A DNA stretch of 64,000 nucleotides from the NCBI GenBank assembly GCA_905480225.1, contig CAJQPO010000020.1, positions 1-64,000 of the forward strand, written 5' to 3'. The notes under the pieces were generated by a model. That model did no database searches, was not told the origin of the DNA, and saw only the letters and a program-made list of their open reading frames with translations. This DNA is from an uncultured Flavobacteriales bacterium (lineage in GTDB: Bacteria; Bacteroidota; Bacteroidia; Flavobacteriales_D; Parvicellaceae). Made by a program: the position numbers and the translations under genes. This document shows, piece after piece, positions 1 to 9,673 of the stretch (its first letter is position 1; the number at the start of each line of letters is the position of its first letter).

Positions 1-1
1 G

Positions 2-1891
2 GTAACGTTTACCTCCGATCCTACCAGCTGCGGTGGGAATGATGGATCGATTACCATCAGCGGACTAGACCTAAGTACTACCTATGACATCAGCTACGAT
101 GATGATGGGGTACAGGTAGATTCGCTGGGAGTAACTACAGACGCTGCGGGTAATCTTGTAATCAATGGTCTTGACGCAGGAAGTTACAATAGCTGGAGTG
201 TGGATCTGTCGGGATGTACAGGTACGGATGTTACAGTAATTACTTTAACGGAACCGGCAGCGCCTACGATAACCGTAACATTAGTATTAAATCCTTCTAC
301 TTGCGGAGGTGCAGATGGATCGATAACAATTTCTGGTCTATCTCCCTCAACGGTGTATGACCTGCACTACGATGCTGATGGAACACAGATAGACTCATTA
401 GGTATGCTGTCAGATGCTTCGGGAAATATCGTTATATCGGGTCTGGATGCAGGTTTCTATGACAACTGGAATTTATGGAGCGTGGCGACCCCATTATGCA
501 TTAGTATGGACAATACTTCTATTGGGTTAACCGACCCCAGCACTCCGACATATGTGGTAACCTTTACCTCTGATCCTTCGAGTTGTGGAATTGCAGATGG
601 TTCGATTACCATAAGTGGTCTGGACCTAAGTACTACCTATGACATTAGCTACGATGATGACGGGGTGCAGGTAGATTCGTTGGGAGTAACAACAGACGCT
701 TCGGGTAATTTAGTGATCGGTGGCTTGGATGCAGGGAATTACGATAACTGGAGTGTCGATCTTTTTGGCTGTACGGGAACAGATGCTACGGTAATTACTT
801 TAACAGATCCATTGGCACCTTTGTTTACGGTAGCATTAACACTTGATCCAAGTAGCTGTGGCGGTTCAGATGGGTCGATAACCATAAGTGGACTAGTAGC
901 TGGATCAACCTATGATGTAGGTTATGATGATGATGGAACTCCTGTAGCTTCTGCTGGATTGCTTGCGGATCCAAGCGGCGAGATAGTAATCAGTGGCTTG
1001 GATGCAGGGAATTACGATAACTGGAGCGTCGATCTTTTTGGATGTACGGGAACGGATGCTACGGTAATTACTTTAACAGATCCATTGGCACCTTTGTTTA
1101 CGGTAGCATTAACACTTGATCCAAGTAGTTGTGGTGGTTCAGATGGGTCGATAACCATAAGTGGACTAGTAGCGGGATCAACCTATGATGTAGGTTATGA
1201 TGATGATGGAACTCCTGTAGCTTCTGCTGGATTACTTGCGGATCCAAGCGGCGAGATAGTAATCAGTGGTTTGGATGCAGGGAATTACGATAACTGGAGT
1301 GTCGATCTTTTTGGCTGTACGGGAACGGATGCTGCGTTAATTACTTTAACAGATCCGCCTACGCCAATTGCACCAGTTTCAGGTGATGATTCTAGTTATT
1401 GTGAAGGAGACCTTTTAGCATCTCTTACGGCAATTAGTGGATTTGGTGGAACCTTGAACTGGTATAATGAATCTTCGCTGACAGTTGTCCTAGGTTCTGG
1501 GCCAAGTTTTGTTCCAGCTGCAACTTTAGGAACAACCATTTATTACGTAAATGAAACGTCAAATGGATGTGTCGGTCCTGCATCATCAGTAATGATTGAT
1601 GTTTCAAACTGTCCAATAGCAGAGTTAATACCGAATATTTTCACGCCTAATGGAGACGGTGTTAACGACGTGTTGGTTTTTAGTAGAACTGGCGTTGATG
1701 AACAGCAAGGTTTTATTTATAATCGATGGGGAGAAATGATATTTTCTTGGAGCCAAGAAGTTGCTGCTTGGGATGGGCGGAATAATGCAGGTGAAATTTG
1801 TTCTGCAGGAACTTATTATTACGTATTTACAGTCGTTACGTTTAGTGGAGAACAAATTATTTATAATGGAAGTGTTACCTTAGAAAGGTAA
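2..1891 (+). CDS. Large repetitive surface protein with gliding-motility-type C-terminal domain (5' end outside window)
   Basis: The frame is open to the left edge, so the true start is outside the window; 629 residues are visible. Five consecutive modules of about 90 residues follow one another (the first cut by the edge), sharing the pattern SCG-DGSITISGL, YDDDG, GLDAG-YDNWSVD and GCTGT. Next comes an Ig-like module with a Cys pair (about visible residues 455-540) and a C-terminal domain starting at PNIFTPNGDGVND. In Bacteroidota that domain is the type B (CHU_C/gliding-motility) signal for secretion by T9SS and surface attachment. An adhesin or motility role like that of SprB-type proteins is inferred from the architecture only. 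Base composition looks less AT-rich than in the neighbouring genes. The ligand is unknown. Confidence 0.85.
   Translation, partial: VTFTSDPTSCGGNDGSITISGLDLSTTYDISYDDDGVQVDSLGVTTDAAGNLVINGLDAGSYNSWSVDLSGCTGTDVTVITLTEPAAPTITVTLVLNPSTCGGADGSITISGLSPSTVYDLHYDADGTQIDSLGMLSDASGNIVISGLDAGFYDNWNLWSVATPLCISMDNTSIGLTDPSTPTYVVTFTSDPSSCGIADGSITISGLDLSTTYDISYDDDGVQVDSLGVTTDASGNLVIGGLDAGNYDNWSVDLFGCTGTDATVITLTDPLAPLFTVALTLDPSSCGGSDGSITISGLVAGSTYDVGYDDDGTPVASAGLLADPSGEIVISGLDAGNYDNWSVDLFGCTGTDATVITLTDPLAPLFTVALTLDPSSCGGSDGSITISGLVAGSTYDVGYDDDGTPVASAGLLADPSGEIVISGLDAGNYDNWSVDLFGCTGTDAALITLTDPPTPIAPVSGDDSSYCEGDLLASLTAISGFGGTLNWYNESSLTVVLGSGPSFVPAATLGTTIYYVNETSNGCVGPASSVMIDVSNCPIAELIPNIFTPNGDGVNDVLVFSRTGVDEQQGFIYNRWGEMIFSWSQEVAAWDGRNNAGEICSAGTYYYVFTVVTFSGEQIIYNGSVTLER
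722..1356 (+). repeat. 273-bp near-identical tandem repeat inside the surface protein gene
   Basis: The segment starting GGCTTGGATGCAGGGAATTA recurs at 722, 995 and (with small changes) 1268, a period of exactly 273 bp (91 codons). The unit at 821-1093 and the one at 1094-1366 differ at only a few, mostly silent, positions. Outside this block the modules are clearly more diverged. This indicates recent in-frame duplication, probably by unequal recombination. It is also a likely site of assembly collapse, so the true copy number may be higher. Confidence 0.9.
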
Positions 1892-1916
1892 ATTCATCAA
1901 AAAAATCATATTTCGA

Positions 1917-1955
1917 GGCTCTTGTACATGTCGTATTTAACAAGGGTCTTTTTTT
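1917..1955 (+). terminator. Rho-independent terminator after the surface protein gene
   Basis: A 9-bp stem (1917-1925 with 1940-1948, including two G-T pairs) is followed directly by seven T residues. It lies 25 bases after the stop codon and before the ribosomal promoter, so it separates the two units. Confidence 0.7.
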
Positions 1956-1991
1956 GTGCTCAACATCTATCGAAAAAAATATTGAGCTCGG

Positions 1992-2021
1992 TTGTATAAT
2001 TAAGATATTCTTGTAACTTTG
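1992..2021 (+). promoter_or_regulatory. Promoter of the str/S10/spc/alpha operon (TTG-N19-TAACTTTG)
   Basis: TTG at 1992-1994 and TAACTTTG at 2014-2021 are separated by 19 bases. This matches the -33/-7 consensus (TTG, 17-23 bases, TAnnTTTG) of the Bacteroidota primary sigma factor. It predicts a start of transcription near 2025-2028 and a leader of about 50 bases before rpsL. No other comparable promoter was seen within the 18-kb cluster. Confidence 0.75.
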
Positions 2022-2023
2022 CA

Positions 2024-2047
2024 CCCCCTTAAAAGATACTAAGGGGG
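2024..2047 (+). promoter_or_regulatory. Inverted repeat at the 5' end of the rpsL leader
   Basis: CCCCCTT (2024-2030) and AAGGGGG (2041-2047) are perfectly complementary, with a 10-base loop. It begins three bases after the -7 box, so the transcript would start at or inside the 5' arm. It could be a 5'-terminal mRNA hairpin or a protein-binding dyad; which is not decidable from sequence. Confidence 0.5.
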
Positions 2048-2076
2048 AAATTATATTATATAAAGCACAGTAAAAT

Positions 2077-2451
2077 ATGCTAACAATTCAGCAATTAGTA
2101 AGAAAAGGCAGACATTCAAAAGTGAAGGTCAGTAAGTCTGCTGCACTTGATTCTTGCCCTCAAAGAAGAGGAGTTTGTATTAGGGTTTATACGACTACAC
2201 CGAAAAAGCCAAATTCAGCAATGAGAAAAGTGGCCAGGGTAAGGTTAACGAATGGTAAAGAAGTGAACGCGTATATCGGTGGTGAAGGCCACAACCTTCA
2301 AGAGCACAGTATCGTGTTGGTAAGAGGGGGACGAGTGAAAGATTTACCTGGTGTTCGATACCACATTGTTCGAGGAGCTCTTGATACAGCAGGAGTAGAA
2401 GGTAGAACGCAAAGACGATCTAAATACGGTGCTAAAAAACCGAAAAAATAA
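2077..2451 (+). CDS. rpsL: 30S ribosomal protein S12
   Basis: This 124-residue protein has the usual S12 length and sits at the decoding centre of the small subunit. The two conserved loops are present: TPKKPNSA near residue 42 and [13 protein letters not shown] near residue 88, the sites where streptomycin-resistance changes arise in other bacteria; both look wild type. It is the first gene of the str operon, about 50 bases behind the promoter, with rpsG 19 bases downstream. No Shine-Dalgarno sequence precedes the ATG, as is normal in this phylum. Confidence 0.97.
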   Translation: MLTIQQLVRKGRHSKVKVSKSAALDSCPQRRGVCIRVYTTTPKKPNSAMRKVARVRLTNGKEVNAYIGGEGHNLQEHSIVLVRGGRVKDLPGVRYHIVRGALDTAGVEGRTQRRSKYGAKKPKK

Positions 2452-2470
2452 TTAGTCAAGATTAGTAGTC

Positions 2471-2937
2471 ATGAGAAGAAGAAAAGCGAAAAAGCACATT
2501 CTAATACCAGATCCTAAGTTTGGTGATGTAGTTGTTACCAAGTTTGTGAATAACCTAATGCTTGACGGTAAAAAAAGTTTGGCTTATGATATATTCTATG
2601 ATGCCATAAGTATTGTAGATGAAAAATCAGAAGATAACGGTTTGGATGTTTGGAAGAAAGCGATTTCTAATATTACACCAGGAGTTGAAGTTAAAAGTAG
2701 ACGAGTTGGTGGTGCAACGTTTCAAATTCCAACACCTGTAGAGATAGTAGAAAAGAGTCTTTAGCAATGAAGTGGCTAATAGGTTATTCAAGAAAACGGA
2801 ATGAAAAAACGATGAGTCAAAAATTGGCTTATGAAATAATTGCTGCTGCCAAAGAAGAGGGAGCTGCTTACAAGAAAAAAGAAGATACGCATAGGATGGC
2901 TGAGGCCAATAAGGCGTTTTCACATTTTAGATTTTAA
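2471..2937 (+). pseudogene. rpsG: 30S ribosomal protein S7, frameshifted near codon 92
   Basis: The first frame (2471-2764) encodes a normal S7 N-terminal region up to TPVEI, then runs into VEKSL and a TAG. The rest of S7 ([11 protein letters not shown] through [18 protein letters not shown]) is intact in another frame, from 2749 to the TAA at 2935-2937. Compared with the family pattern VEVRP-x-R-x-x-L-A-M, the residues R-P-x are missing at the junction, so about 7 bases appear lost (9 expected, 2 present). S7 nucleates assembly of the 30S head and is essential, so an assembly or consensus error is more likely than a true null. There is no good slippery site for programmed frameshifting. Neighbours rpsL and fusA are intact. 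Confidence 0.85.
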
Positions 2938-2959
2938 GCGAACAGATTAAACAAGAGAA

Positions 2960-5062
2960 ATGGCTAGAGATTTAAAGTTCACGAGGAATATTGGTATCGC
3001 TGCGCACATTGATGCCGGAAAAACCACTACGACTGAAAGAATTTTGTATTACGGAGGCGTAAGTCACAAAATTGGTGAGGTTCACGATGGGGCTGCAACA
3101 ATGGATTGGATGGAGCAGGAGCAGGAAAGAGGTATTACCATTACTTCTGCAGCTACGACCTTGAACTGGAATTACAGAAACCAGTCGTACCATGTTAACA
3201 TCATAGATACTCCTGGTCACGTAGATTTTACGGTAGAAGTAAATCGATCACTTCGTGTACTAGACGGTTTGGTTTTTCTTTTTAGTGCGGTTGACGGCGT
3301 TGAGCCTCAGTCAGAAACAAACTGGAGATTAGCCAATAATTACAATGTTCCAAGAATTGGATTTGTTAACAAGATGGATAGGCAGGGAGCTGACTTCCTA
3401 AATGTTTGTAAGCAAGTTAAGGAAATGTTAGGTTCGCATGCTTTACCTCTTCAAATTAATATTGGAGCTGAAGATGATTTTCGAGGCGTGGTTGATTTAA
3501 TCAATTTCAAGGGAATCACATGGAATGAAGCTGACCAAGGAATGACATTTCAAGAAATTGAGATTCCTGAGGATATCATGGAAGAGGCAACTAAATTGAG
3601 AGAAGAGCTGTTAGAAGCTGTTGCTGAGTTTGATGATAACTTAATGGAAAAGTATTTCGAGGACTCGGAGTCCTTAACGGAGAGAGAGATTTTGGATGCT
3701 TTAAGAGAGGCAACTATCGCGGGTAAAGTTGTGCCAATGATGTGTGGTTCTGCTTTTAAAAACAAAGGTGTTCAAGCGATGCTTGACATGGTAATGGAAA
3801 TTTTACCATCACCACTAGACACAAAAGGTATCGTCGGTACAGTTCCTTTTTCAGAAGAAGAAACGACTAGGAACCCTAGTGTGCAGGAGCCGTTTGCGGC
3901 ATTAGCATTTAAAATTGCGACTGACCCATTTGTAGGTCGACTTTGTTTTACGAGAGCATACTCGGGAACGCTTCCGTCTGGTTCTTATGTTTTAAATACC
4001 AGAACTGGAAAAAAAGAAAGAATTTCTAGAATTTATCAAATGCATGCGAACAAGCAAAGTCAAATTGATGAATTGGCATGTGGAGATATCGCAGCATTAG
4101 TTGGATTTAAAAATATCAAAACAGGTGATACGCTTTGTGACGAGAAGCATCCAATTGTTCTGGAGTCTATGGATTTTCCAGAACCTGTAATAGGAATTGC
4201 TGTTGAGCCTAAAACGCAGGCAGACATCGATAAGATGGGAATTGCATTAGGAAAGTTGACTGAAGAAGATCCTACGTTTCAAGTAAAGACGGATGAGGAA
4301 ACCGGACAGACTGTTATTTCTGGAATGGGAGAACTTCACTTAGACATCATTCTCGATAGGATGAGAAGAGAATTTAAAGTGGAATGTAACCAAGGTGCTC
4401 CTCAGGTTTCTTACAAAGAAGCGATTACTGGAACGGTAGAGCATAGAGAGATTTATAAGAAACAATCTGGTGGTAGAGGTAAGTTTGCGGACATTGTGAT
4501 TACGATTGAAGCTGCTGAACAAGGAAAAGAGGGTCTTGAGTTTGTTAACTCCATTAAAGGAGGGAATGTGCCAAGAGAATTTATTCCTTCTGTAGAGAAG
4601 GGCTTCAAGGAGGCTATGAAAAATGGCGTGCTAGCAGGATTCCAAATGGATGCAATGAAAGTAACCTTAACTGACGGTTCTTTTCACGCTGTTGATTCAG
4701 ATGCGTTGTCTTTTGAATTGGCTGCAAAAATGGCATATAGGAATGCGGTTCCAAAAGCAGGAGCTGTTTTGTTAGAACCAATAATGAAGTTAGAAGTTTT
4801 AACTCCAGAAGAAAATATGGGTGACATTGTCGGTGACTTGAACCGTAGAAGAGGAATTATCAATGGAATGGATGACCGAGCAGGCTCAAAAGTGGTTAAA
4901 GCTTTTGTTCCTCTATCAGAGATGTTTGGTTATGTAACACAATTGAGAACCATCTCATCGGGTAGAGCAACATCAACGATGGAATTTGATCACTTTGAAG
5001 AAACTCCAAAAAGTGTTTCTGAAGAAGTAATTGCAAAAGTTAAAGGTAAAGTAGTAGCATAA
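2960..5062 (+). CDS. fusA: Translation elongation factor G
   Basis: This 700-residue GTPase drives ribosomal translocation and, with RRF, ribosome recycling. GTP-binding motifs are all visible: AHIDAGKT (residues 15-22), DTPGH (83-87), NKMD (137-140) and the SAFKN G5 motif. The effector-loop region [11 protein letters not shown] is also present. Domains II to V follow without interruption to the C-terminus. It lies 22 bases after the restored rpsG stop and 18 bases before rpsJ, so str and S10 operons are fused here with no tuf gene between them. Confidence 0.97.
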   Translation: MARDLKFTRNIGIAAHIDAGKTTTTERILYYGGVSHKIGEVHDGAATMDWMEQEQERGITITSAATTLNWNYRNQSYHVNIIDTPGHVDFTVEVNRSLRVLDGLVFLFSAVDGVEPQSETNWRLANNYNVPRIGFVNKMDRQGADFLNVCKQVKEMLGSHALPLQINIGAEDDFRGVVDLINFKGITWNEADQGMTFQEIEIPEDIMEEATKLREELLEAVAEFDDNLMEKYFEDSESLTEREILDALREATIAGKVVPMMCGSAFKNKGVQAMLDMVMEILPSPLDTKGIVGTVPFSEEETTRNPSVQEPFAALAFKIATDPFVGRLCFTRAYSGTLPSGSYVLNTRTGKKERISRIYQMHANKQSQIDELACGDIAALVGFKNIKTGDTLCDEKHPIVLESMDFPEPVIGIAVEPKTQADIDKMGIALGKLTEEDPTFQVKTDEETGQTVISGMGELHLDIILDRMRREFKVECNQGAPQVSYKEAITGTVEHREIYKKQSGGRGKFADIVITIEAAEQGKEGLEFVNSIKGGNVPREFIPSVEKGFKEAMKNGVLAGFQMDAMKVTLTDGSFHAVDSDALSFELAAKMAYRNAVPKAGAVLLEPIMKLEVLTPEENMGDIVGDLNRRRGIINGMDDRAGSKVVKAFVPLSEMFGYVTQLRTISSGRATSTMEFDHFEETPKSVSEEVIAKVKGKVVA

Positions 5063-5080
5063 TATAAAAGATAATTGTAA

Positions 5081-5386
5081 ATGGCTCAGAAAATTAGAAT
5101 AAAGCTTAAGTCCTACGATCACAACTTAGTTGATAAATCAGCTGAAAAGATTGTAAAGACTGTGAAAAATACAGGAGCAGTTGTTAATGGACCTATTCCA
5201 TTGCCAACACACAAGAGGATTTATACAGTGCTCAGATCTCCACACGTGAACAAGAAATCGAGAGAGCAATTTCAACTGTGTTCTTACAAAAGATTGATGG
5301 ATATATATTCATCTTCTTCTAAGACGGTTGATGCTTTAATGAAGCTTGAGTTACCGAGTGGTGTAGATGTTGAAATTAAAGTTTGA
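5081..5386 (+). CDS. rpsJ: 30S ribosomal protein S10
   Basis: This 101-residue protein has standard S10 length and is part of the 30S head; in other bacteria it is also the transcription factor NusE. Conserved stretches include [10 protein letters not shown] at the N-terminus, GPIPLPTHK and the [12 protein letters not shown] loop that contacts 16S rRNA. It opens the S10 gene order, 18 bases after fusA and 19 bases before rplC, so co-transcription is very likely. Confidence 0.97.
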   Translation: MAQKIRIKLKSYDHNLVDKSAEKIVKTVKNTGAVVNGPIPLPTHKRIYTVLRSPHVNKKSREQFQLCSYKRLMDIYSSSSKTVDALMKLELPSGVDVEIKV

Positions 5387-5405
5387 TAATTAAATTAGGT
5401 TAGAG

Positions 5406-6020
5406 ATGCCAGGATTGATTGGAAAGAAATTAGGGATGACTAGCATTTATAGTGCCGAGGGTAAAAACTTGCCATGCACGCTAATAGAATGTGGTCCTTG
5501 TGTTGTTACGCAAGTGAAAACCGTTGAAAAAGACGGGTACTCTGCAGTACAATTAGGTTATGGTGAGCGAAAGGAGAAAAATACTCCTAATGCCCTTAAA
5601 GGACACTTCAAAAAAGCAGGTACATCTCCTAAGTCGAAATTAATAGAATTTGCTGATTTTGAAGATTTGAATCTTGGAGATGAAGTGAACGCAGAACTTT
5701 TTCAAGAAGGCGAATTTGTTGATGTTGTTGGTACTTCTAAAGGGAAGGGTTTTCAAGGAGTCGTAAAGCGCCACAATTTTAGAGGTGTTGGTGATGCAAC
5801 GCACGGACAGCACAATAGGTTGCGAGCTCCGGGTTCAATCGGTGCAGCGTCTTATCCCGCTAGAGTTTTTAAAGGTATGAAGATGGCTGGTCAGATGGGA
5901 AATGAACGAGTTAAAGTACAAAATCTTCAGGTTTTAAAAGTACTTACGGATAAGAATGTTTTGGTTGTTAAAGGCTCTATCCCTGGACCAAAGGGGTCAT
6001 ATGTAATACTTGAGAAGTAA
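5406..6020 (+). CDS. rplC: 50S ribosomal protein L3
   Basis: This 204-residue protein has L3 length. L3 binds 23S rRNA early in assembly and reaches the peptidyl transferase centre. The [13 protein letters not shown]-terminus, the [14 protein letters not shown] segment and the [32 protein letters not shown] extension (about residues 137-168) are well conserved. The last base of its TAA stop is the first base of the rplD ATG, indicating coupled translation. Confidence 0.97.
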   Translation: MPGLIGKKLGMTSIYSAEGKNLPCTLIECGPCVVTQVKTVEKDGYSAVQLGYGERKEKNTPNALKGHFKKAGTSPKSKLIEFADFEDLNLGDEVNAELFQEGEFVDVVGTSKGKGFQGVVKRHNFRGVGDATHGQHNRLRAPGSIGAASYPARVFKGMKMAGQMGNERVKVQNLQVLKVLTDKNVLVVKGSIPGPKGSYVILEK

Positions 6021-6646
6021 TGGAATTAGCAGTATACAATACGCAAGGAAAAGCGACTAGCAAAAAAGTGAAATTAAGTGATTCAATATTTGGTATAGAA
6101 CCAAATGATCATGCCATTTACTTAGATGTTAAGTTGATTATGGCCAATAAAAGGCAAGGTACTCACATGGCTAGAGAAAGAGCCGATGTAGCAGGAAGTA
6201 CTAAAAAAATTAAGAAGCAAAAAGGAACGGGAACAGCTCGTGCCGGAAGCATTAAAAATCCCTTATTCAGAGGGGGAGGAACAGTCTTTGGTCCTAGACC
6301 AAGAATTTATTCTTTCAAGTTGAATAAGAAACAAAGAAAATTAGCTCGAATGTCGGCACTTTCATACAAGGCCAAAGAAGACGCGATACTAATATTAGAG
6401 GATATCCAATTGGATTCACCTAAAACAAAGGAGTACACATCAGTATTGAATAATCTCAAGGTTGGAGATGTAAAGACTTTATTGGTAGTACCTGAAAATA
6501 ACACGAACGTTTACTTGTCATCGAGAAATGTAAAAAACACAAAGGTGTTGGAAGCTTCTCAAGTTAATACATACGATGTATTGAATTGTAAGAAGCTGAT
6601 TATTTCTGAAGGTGCGGTAGATAAAATTGAAAAACTTTTTAGCTAA
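6020..6646 (+). CDS. rplD: 50S ribosomal protein L4
   Basis: This 208-residue protein matches L4, which lines the peptide exit tunnel; in E. coli it also represses the S10 operon. The tunnel loop is recognisable around residues 70-100 (KKQKGTGTARAGSIKNPLFRGGG, FGPRPR). It overlaps rplC by one base and is followed after 5 bases by rplW. Whether L4 controls this operon cannot be told from the sequence. Confidence 0.96.
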   Translation: MELAVYNTQGKATSKKVKLSDSIFGIEPNDHAIYLDVKLIMANKRQGTHMARERADVAGSTKKIKKQKGTGTARAGSIKNPLFRGGGTVFGPRPRIYSFKLNKKQRKLARMSALSYKAKEDAILILEDIQLDSPKTKEYTSVLNNLKVGDVKTLLVVPENNTNVYLSSRNVKNTKVLEASQVNTYDVLNCKKLIISEGAVDKIEKLFS

Positions 6647-6651
6647 GAACA

Positions 6652-6948
6652 ATGAGCATCATAGTTAAACCAATAGCGCAGTCAGAAAAAGCACACATGC
6701 TTCAGGAAAGAAGAAATCAGTATTCTTTTATAGTAGAAGACAGTGCAAACAAGATTGAAATTGCAAAAGCTGTAGCCGAGATGTACAAGGTGGAAGTGGA
6801 AGCAGTGAACACCATGAGATACGGTGGTGGGAAAAAGAAAATGAAAAATACTACAAAAGGTATTAGTTACGAAAGAAATAAAACCTATAAAAAGGCAGTA
6901 GTCACATTAGCAGCTGGTGACGAAATTGACTTTTATAGTGCTATTTAA
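6652..6948 (+). CDS. rplW: 50S ribosomal protein L23
   Basis: This 98-residue protein sits at the polypeptide exit site and is the docking point for trigger factor and SRP in other bacteria. It shows the usual KPIAQSEKAHML start, FIVEDSANKIEIAKAVAEMY helix and the VNTMRYGGGKKK basic loop. It fits between rplD (5 bases) and rplB (11 bases) in the standard S10 order. Confidence 0.96.
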   Translation: MSIIVKPIAQSEKAHMLQERRNQYSFIVEDSANKIEIAKAVAEMYKVEVEAVNTMRYGGGKKKMKNTTKGISYERNKTYKKAVVTLAAGDEIDFYSAI

Positions 6949-6959
6949 CAAGTTGAGAA

Positions 6960-7784
6960 ATGGGAGTTAGAAAGTTAAAACCAATTACACCTGGGCAGCG
7001 TCACAAAATCATTAATGATTTTGAAACGATTACTGCGTCGAAGCCAGAGAAGAGCTTGTTAGCTCCGATTAAGAAATCAGGCGGAAGAAACAATACGGGT
7101 AAGATGACTATGCGTCAAAAAGGCGGTGGTCACAAAAGGAGATATAGAATTATTGAATTCAAAAGGAATAAATTTGGAGTGCCTGCAACGGTGAAAACCA
7201 TCGAGTACGATCCAAATAGAACTGCAAGAATTGCACTTTTAGAGTACAAAGACGGAGAAAAAAAATACATAATTGCCCCTGAAGGTTTGGTCGTTGGACA
7301 AACGGTTATTTCGGGAGAAGGTGTATCACCAGATGTAGGAAATGCTCTTTATCTAAGTGAAATTCCATTAGGAACAATTATTCATAATATTGAATTAACG
7401 CCTAATCGTGGTGCGGTATTGGCAAGGTCTGCAGGTTCATTTGCGCAATTGAGCGCAAGAGACGGTAAATATGCAATCATTAAGTTGCCTTCCGGTGAAA
7501 CCAGAATGGTACTTACTACTTGCATGGCAACTATTGGTTCTGTTGGTAATTCTGAACATAGCTTACAGGTTTCTGGAAAAGCTGGTAGAAGCAGATGGTT
7601 AGGTAAAAGACCACGAGTTAGAGGTGTGGCAATGAATCCAGTTGATCATCCAATGGGTGGTGGTGAAGGAAAGTCTTCAGGCGGGCACCCAAGATCAAGA
7701 ACAGGTCTTCCAGCGAAAGGTTATAAAACCAGAGCAAAAAAGAAGGCTTCTAATAAGTTTATCATTGAAAGAAGAAAAAAATAA
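6960..7784 (+). CDS. rplB: 50S ribosomal protein L2
   Basis: L2 (274 residues, normal length) is needed for subunit association and peptidyl transfer. The diagnostic C-terminal block is present: [19 protein letters not shown] with its conserved His, then PAKGYKTR. The N-terminal [24 protein letters not shown] segment is also typical. The gene is 11 bases after rplW and 8 bases before rpsS. Confidence 0.97.
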   Translation: MGVRKLKPITPGQRHKIINDFETITASKPEKSLLAPIKKSGGRNNTGKMTMRQKGGGHKRRYRIIEFKRNKFGVPATVKTIEYDPNRTARIALLEYKDGEKKYIIAPEGLVVGQTVISGEGVSPDVGNALYLSEIPLGTIIHNIELTPNRGAVLARSAGSFAQLSARDGKYAIIKLPSGETRMVLTTCMATIGSVGNSEHSLQVSGKAGRSRWLGKRPRVRGVAMNPVDHPMGGGEGKSSGGHPRSRTGLPAKGYKTRAKKKASNKFIIERRKK

Positions 7785-7792
7785 TTTAGGCC

Positions 7793-8068
7793 ATGAGTAG
7801 ATCATTAAAAAAACCACCGTTTATTCATTACAAGTTAAATAGCAGAGTACTTGAAGCTCAGGATTCAGGAAAAAAATCTGTTATCAAAACATGGTCGAGA
7901 GCGTCTACAATTTCTCCTGATTTTGTTGGGTTAACGATTGCAGTGCATAACGGAATGAAATTCATACCAGTTTATGTTACTGAAAACATGGTAGGTCATA
8001 AATTAGGTGAATTTGCACCAACCCGAAATTTTAGAGGGCATGGTGGCAAAAAAGATAAAAGAAGATAA
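7793..8068 (+). CDS. rpsS: 30S ribosomal protein S19
   Basis: This 91-residue protein has S19 length and forms the 30S head with S13 near the A site. Motifs [32 protein letters not shown] and the [16 protein letters not shown] segment are all conserved. It lies 8 bases after rplB and 18 bases before rplV. Confidence 0.97.
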   Translation: MSRSLKKPPFIHYKLNSRVLEAQDSGKKSVIKTWSRASTISPDFVGLTIAVHNGMKFIPVYVTENMVGHKLGEFAPTRNFRGHGGKKDKRR

Positions 8069-8086
8069 CATTATACGAATTGAACA

Positions 8087-8482
8087 ATGGGTTCTAGAAA
8101 AAGAAATACAGCAGAAGCAATAGCAGAGTCTAGAAAGACTGAAAGTATCGCGAAGTTGAATAATTGTCCAACTTCACCGAGAAAAATGAGACTAGTTGCA
8201 GATATTATTAGGGGTGTAGAAGTAAATAAAGCGCTTCACATTCTAAAATATAATCCAAAAGAAGCCTCTAAAAGACTCGAGAAATTATTGCTATCAGCAA
8301 TTAATAACTGGGAGCAAAAAAACGAAGATAAATCGTTGGATTCCGCAAACTTGATTGTTCGAGACGTATACGTTGACAGTGCAAGAATGCTTAAAAGAAT
8401 ACAACCAGCTCCGCAGGGTAGAGCACATCGAATTAGAAAAAGATCAAATCACGTAACACTAATAGTGGATAGTGCTAAATAA
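8087..8482 (+). CDS. rplV: 50S ribosomal protein L22
   Basis: This 131-residue protein matches L22, which lines the exit tunnel. The N-terminal extension [11 protein letters not shown] is typical of Bacteroidota L22. The core follows: [19 protein letters not shown], then the [21 protein letters not shown] hairpin (about residues 107-127) that reaches into the tunnel and carries macrolide-resistance changes in other species. It is 7 bases before rpsC. Confidence 0.96.
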   Translation: MGSRKRNTAEAIAESRKTESIAKLNNCPTSPRKMRLVADIIRGVEVNKALHILKYNPKEASKRLEKLLLSAINNWEQKNEDKSLDSANLIVRDVYVDSARMLKRIQPAPQGRAHRIRKRSNHVTLIVDSAK

Positions 8483-8489
8483 GATTTAA

Positions 8490-9212
8490 ATGGGACAAAA
8501 GACAAATCCAATAGGAAATAGATTAGGTTACATCAAGGGTTGGGACTCTAATTGGTACGGTGGAAGAAATTACGCCGATAAAATTGTTGAAGACGATAAA
8601 ATTAGAAAGTATCTAACGGCTCGATTAAGAAAGGCTAGTATTTCAAAAGTAATTATTGAAAGAACCTTGAAATTGGTAACTGTAACGGTCAACACAGCTA
8701 GACCTGGTGTTATTATCGGTAAAGGTGGACAAGAAGTTGACAAGTTAAAGGAAGAGCTAAAAAAGGTTACGAGCAAAGAGGTTCAAATAAACATATTTGA
8801 GGTAAAGAGGCCAGAATTGGATGCTACTTTAGTAGGGGATTCTATTGCGCGACAAATAGAAGCTCGGATATCTTTTAGACGAGCGATTAAAATGGCTATA
8901 GCATCAACCATGAGAATGGGTGCTGAAGGAATTAAAGTTAAAATTAGTGGTCGTTTGAACGGGGCAGAAATGGCTCGTAGTGAAATGTACAAAGATGGAC
9001 GGACGCCACTACATACTTTTAGAGCAGATATTGATTATGCATTAGCCGAGGCGCAAACTACCTACGGTAAAATTGGAATTAAAGTTTGGATTTGTAAAGG
9101 TGAGGTTTACGGTAAAAGAGACTTGTCTCCAAACCTAGGTCTTAGCCAAAAGAAAGGACCAAAGGCCGGAGCCAATAGAGGCGGTGGTAATTTCAAAAGA
9201 AAAAGAAAATAA
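8490..9212 (+). CDS. rpsC: 30S ribosomal protein S3
   Basis: S3 (240 residues) guards the mRNA entry channel. A KH domain is visible with its GxxG loop in [16 protein letters not shown] (about residues 70-86). The C-terminal domain contains [28 protein letters not shown]-like sequence. A short basic Gly-rich tail ends the protein. It follows rplV by 7 bases and precedes rplP by 26 bases. Confidence 0.97.
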   Translation: MGQKTNPIGNRLGYIKGWDSNWYGGRNYADKIVEDDKIRKYLTARLRKASISKVIIERTLKLVTVTVNTARPGVIIGKGGQEVDKLKEELKKVTSKEVQINIFEVKRPELDATLVGDSIARQIEARISFRRAIKMAIASTMRMGAEGIKVKISGRLNGAEMARSEMYKDGRTPLHTFRADIDYALAEAQTTYGKIGIKVWICKGEVYGKRDLSPNLGLSQKKGPKAGANRGGGNFKRKRK

Positions 9213-9238
9213 GAATAAAGAGATTTAAAGATTAAGCG

Positions 9239-9664
9239 ATGTTACAACCAAAGAGAACGAAGTTCCGAAAAATGCAAAAAGGCCGTATTAAAGGCAATGC
9301 TCAAAGAGGGGCACATATTGCTTTTGGATCTTTTGGAATTAAAGCGATGGAAGAAGGTTTTATTACCTCTAGACAAATTGAGGCTGCTAGGATTGCTGTA
9401 ACGAGATACATGAAGCGTCAAGGGAATGTATGGATTAGAATATTTCCAGATAAGCCGATAACATCTAAGCCCGCTGAAGTTCGAATGGGTAAAGGAAAAG
9501 GTGCACCTAGCCACTGGGTAGCTATTGTGAAGCCGGGAAGAATAATGTTTGAAGCTGACGGAGTTCCATTTGAGGTGGCTAAAGAAGCGATGAGATTGGC
9601 ATCTCAAAAGTTACCGATTAAGACGAAGTTTGTTGTAAGAAAAGATTATCAAGCATTAAATTAG
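9239..9664 (+). CDS. rplP: 50S ribosomal protein L16
   Basis: L16 (141 residues) binds near the A-site tRNA elbow and is needed for late 50S assembly. Conserved elements include [15 protein letters not shown], the [27 protein letters not shown] block, [20 protein letters not shown] and the C-terminal KLPIKTKFV. Order rpsC-rplP-rpmC-rpsQ is standard. Confidence 0.97.
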   Translation: MLQPKRTKFRKMQKGRIKGNAQRGAHIAFGSFGIKAMEEGFITSRQIEAARIAVTRYMKRQGNVWIRIFPDKPITSKPAEVRMGKGKGAPSHWVAIVKPGRIMFEADGVPFEVAKEAMRLASQKLPIKTKFVVRKDYQALN

Positions 9665-9673
9665 ATTGAAACT

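Noticed and set aside
722-1366. Tandem repeats as a CRISPR array
   Set aside because: The repeats are 273 bp, contiguous, in frame and coding; there are no short repeats with unique spacers.
200-1891. GTG at 200 as start of the first gene
   Set aside because: The same frame continues without a stop to the left edge and encodes another copy of the repeat module, so the gene starts outside the window.
2741-2764. Programmed frameshift in rpsG
   Set aside because: The codons around the join (GAA AAG) would not allow good re-pairing of the P-site tRNA after a -1 slip, and the conserved R-P-x residues would still be missing. A deletion or sequence error fits better.
9242-9607. 121-residue minus-strand frame opposite rplP
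   Set aside because: It lies wholly within rplP, which is a clear family member, and its sequence shows no known family pattern.
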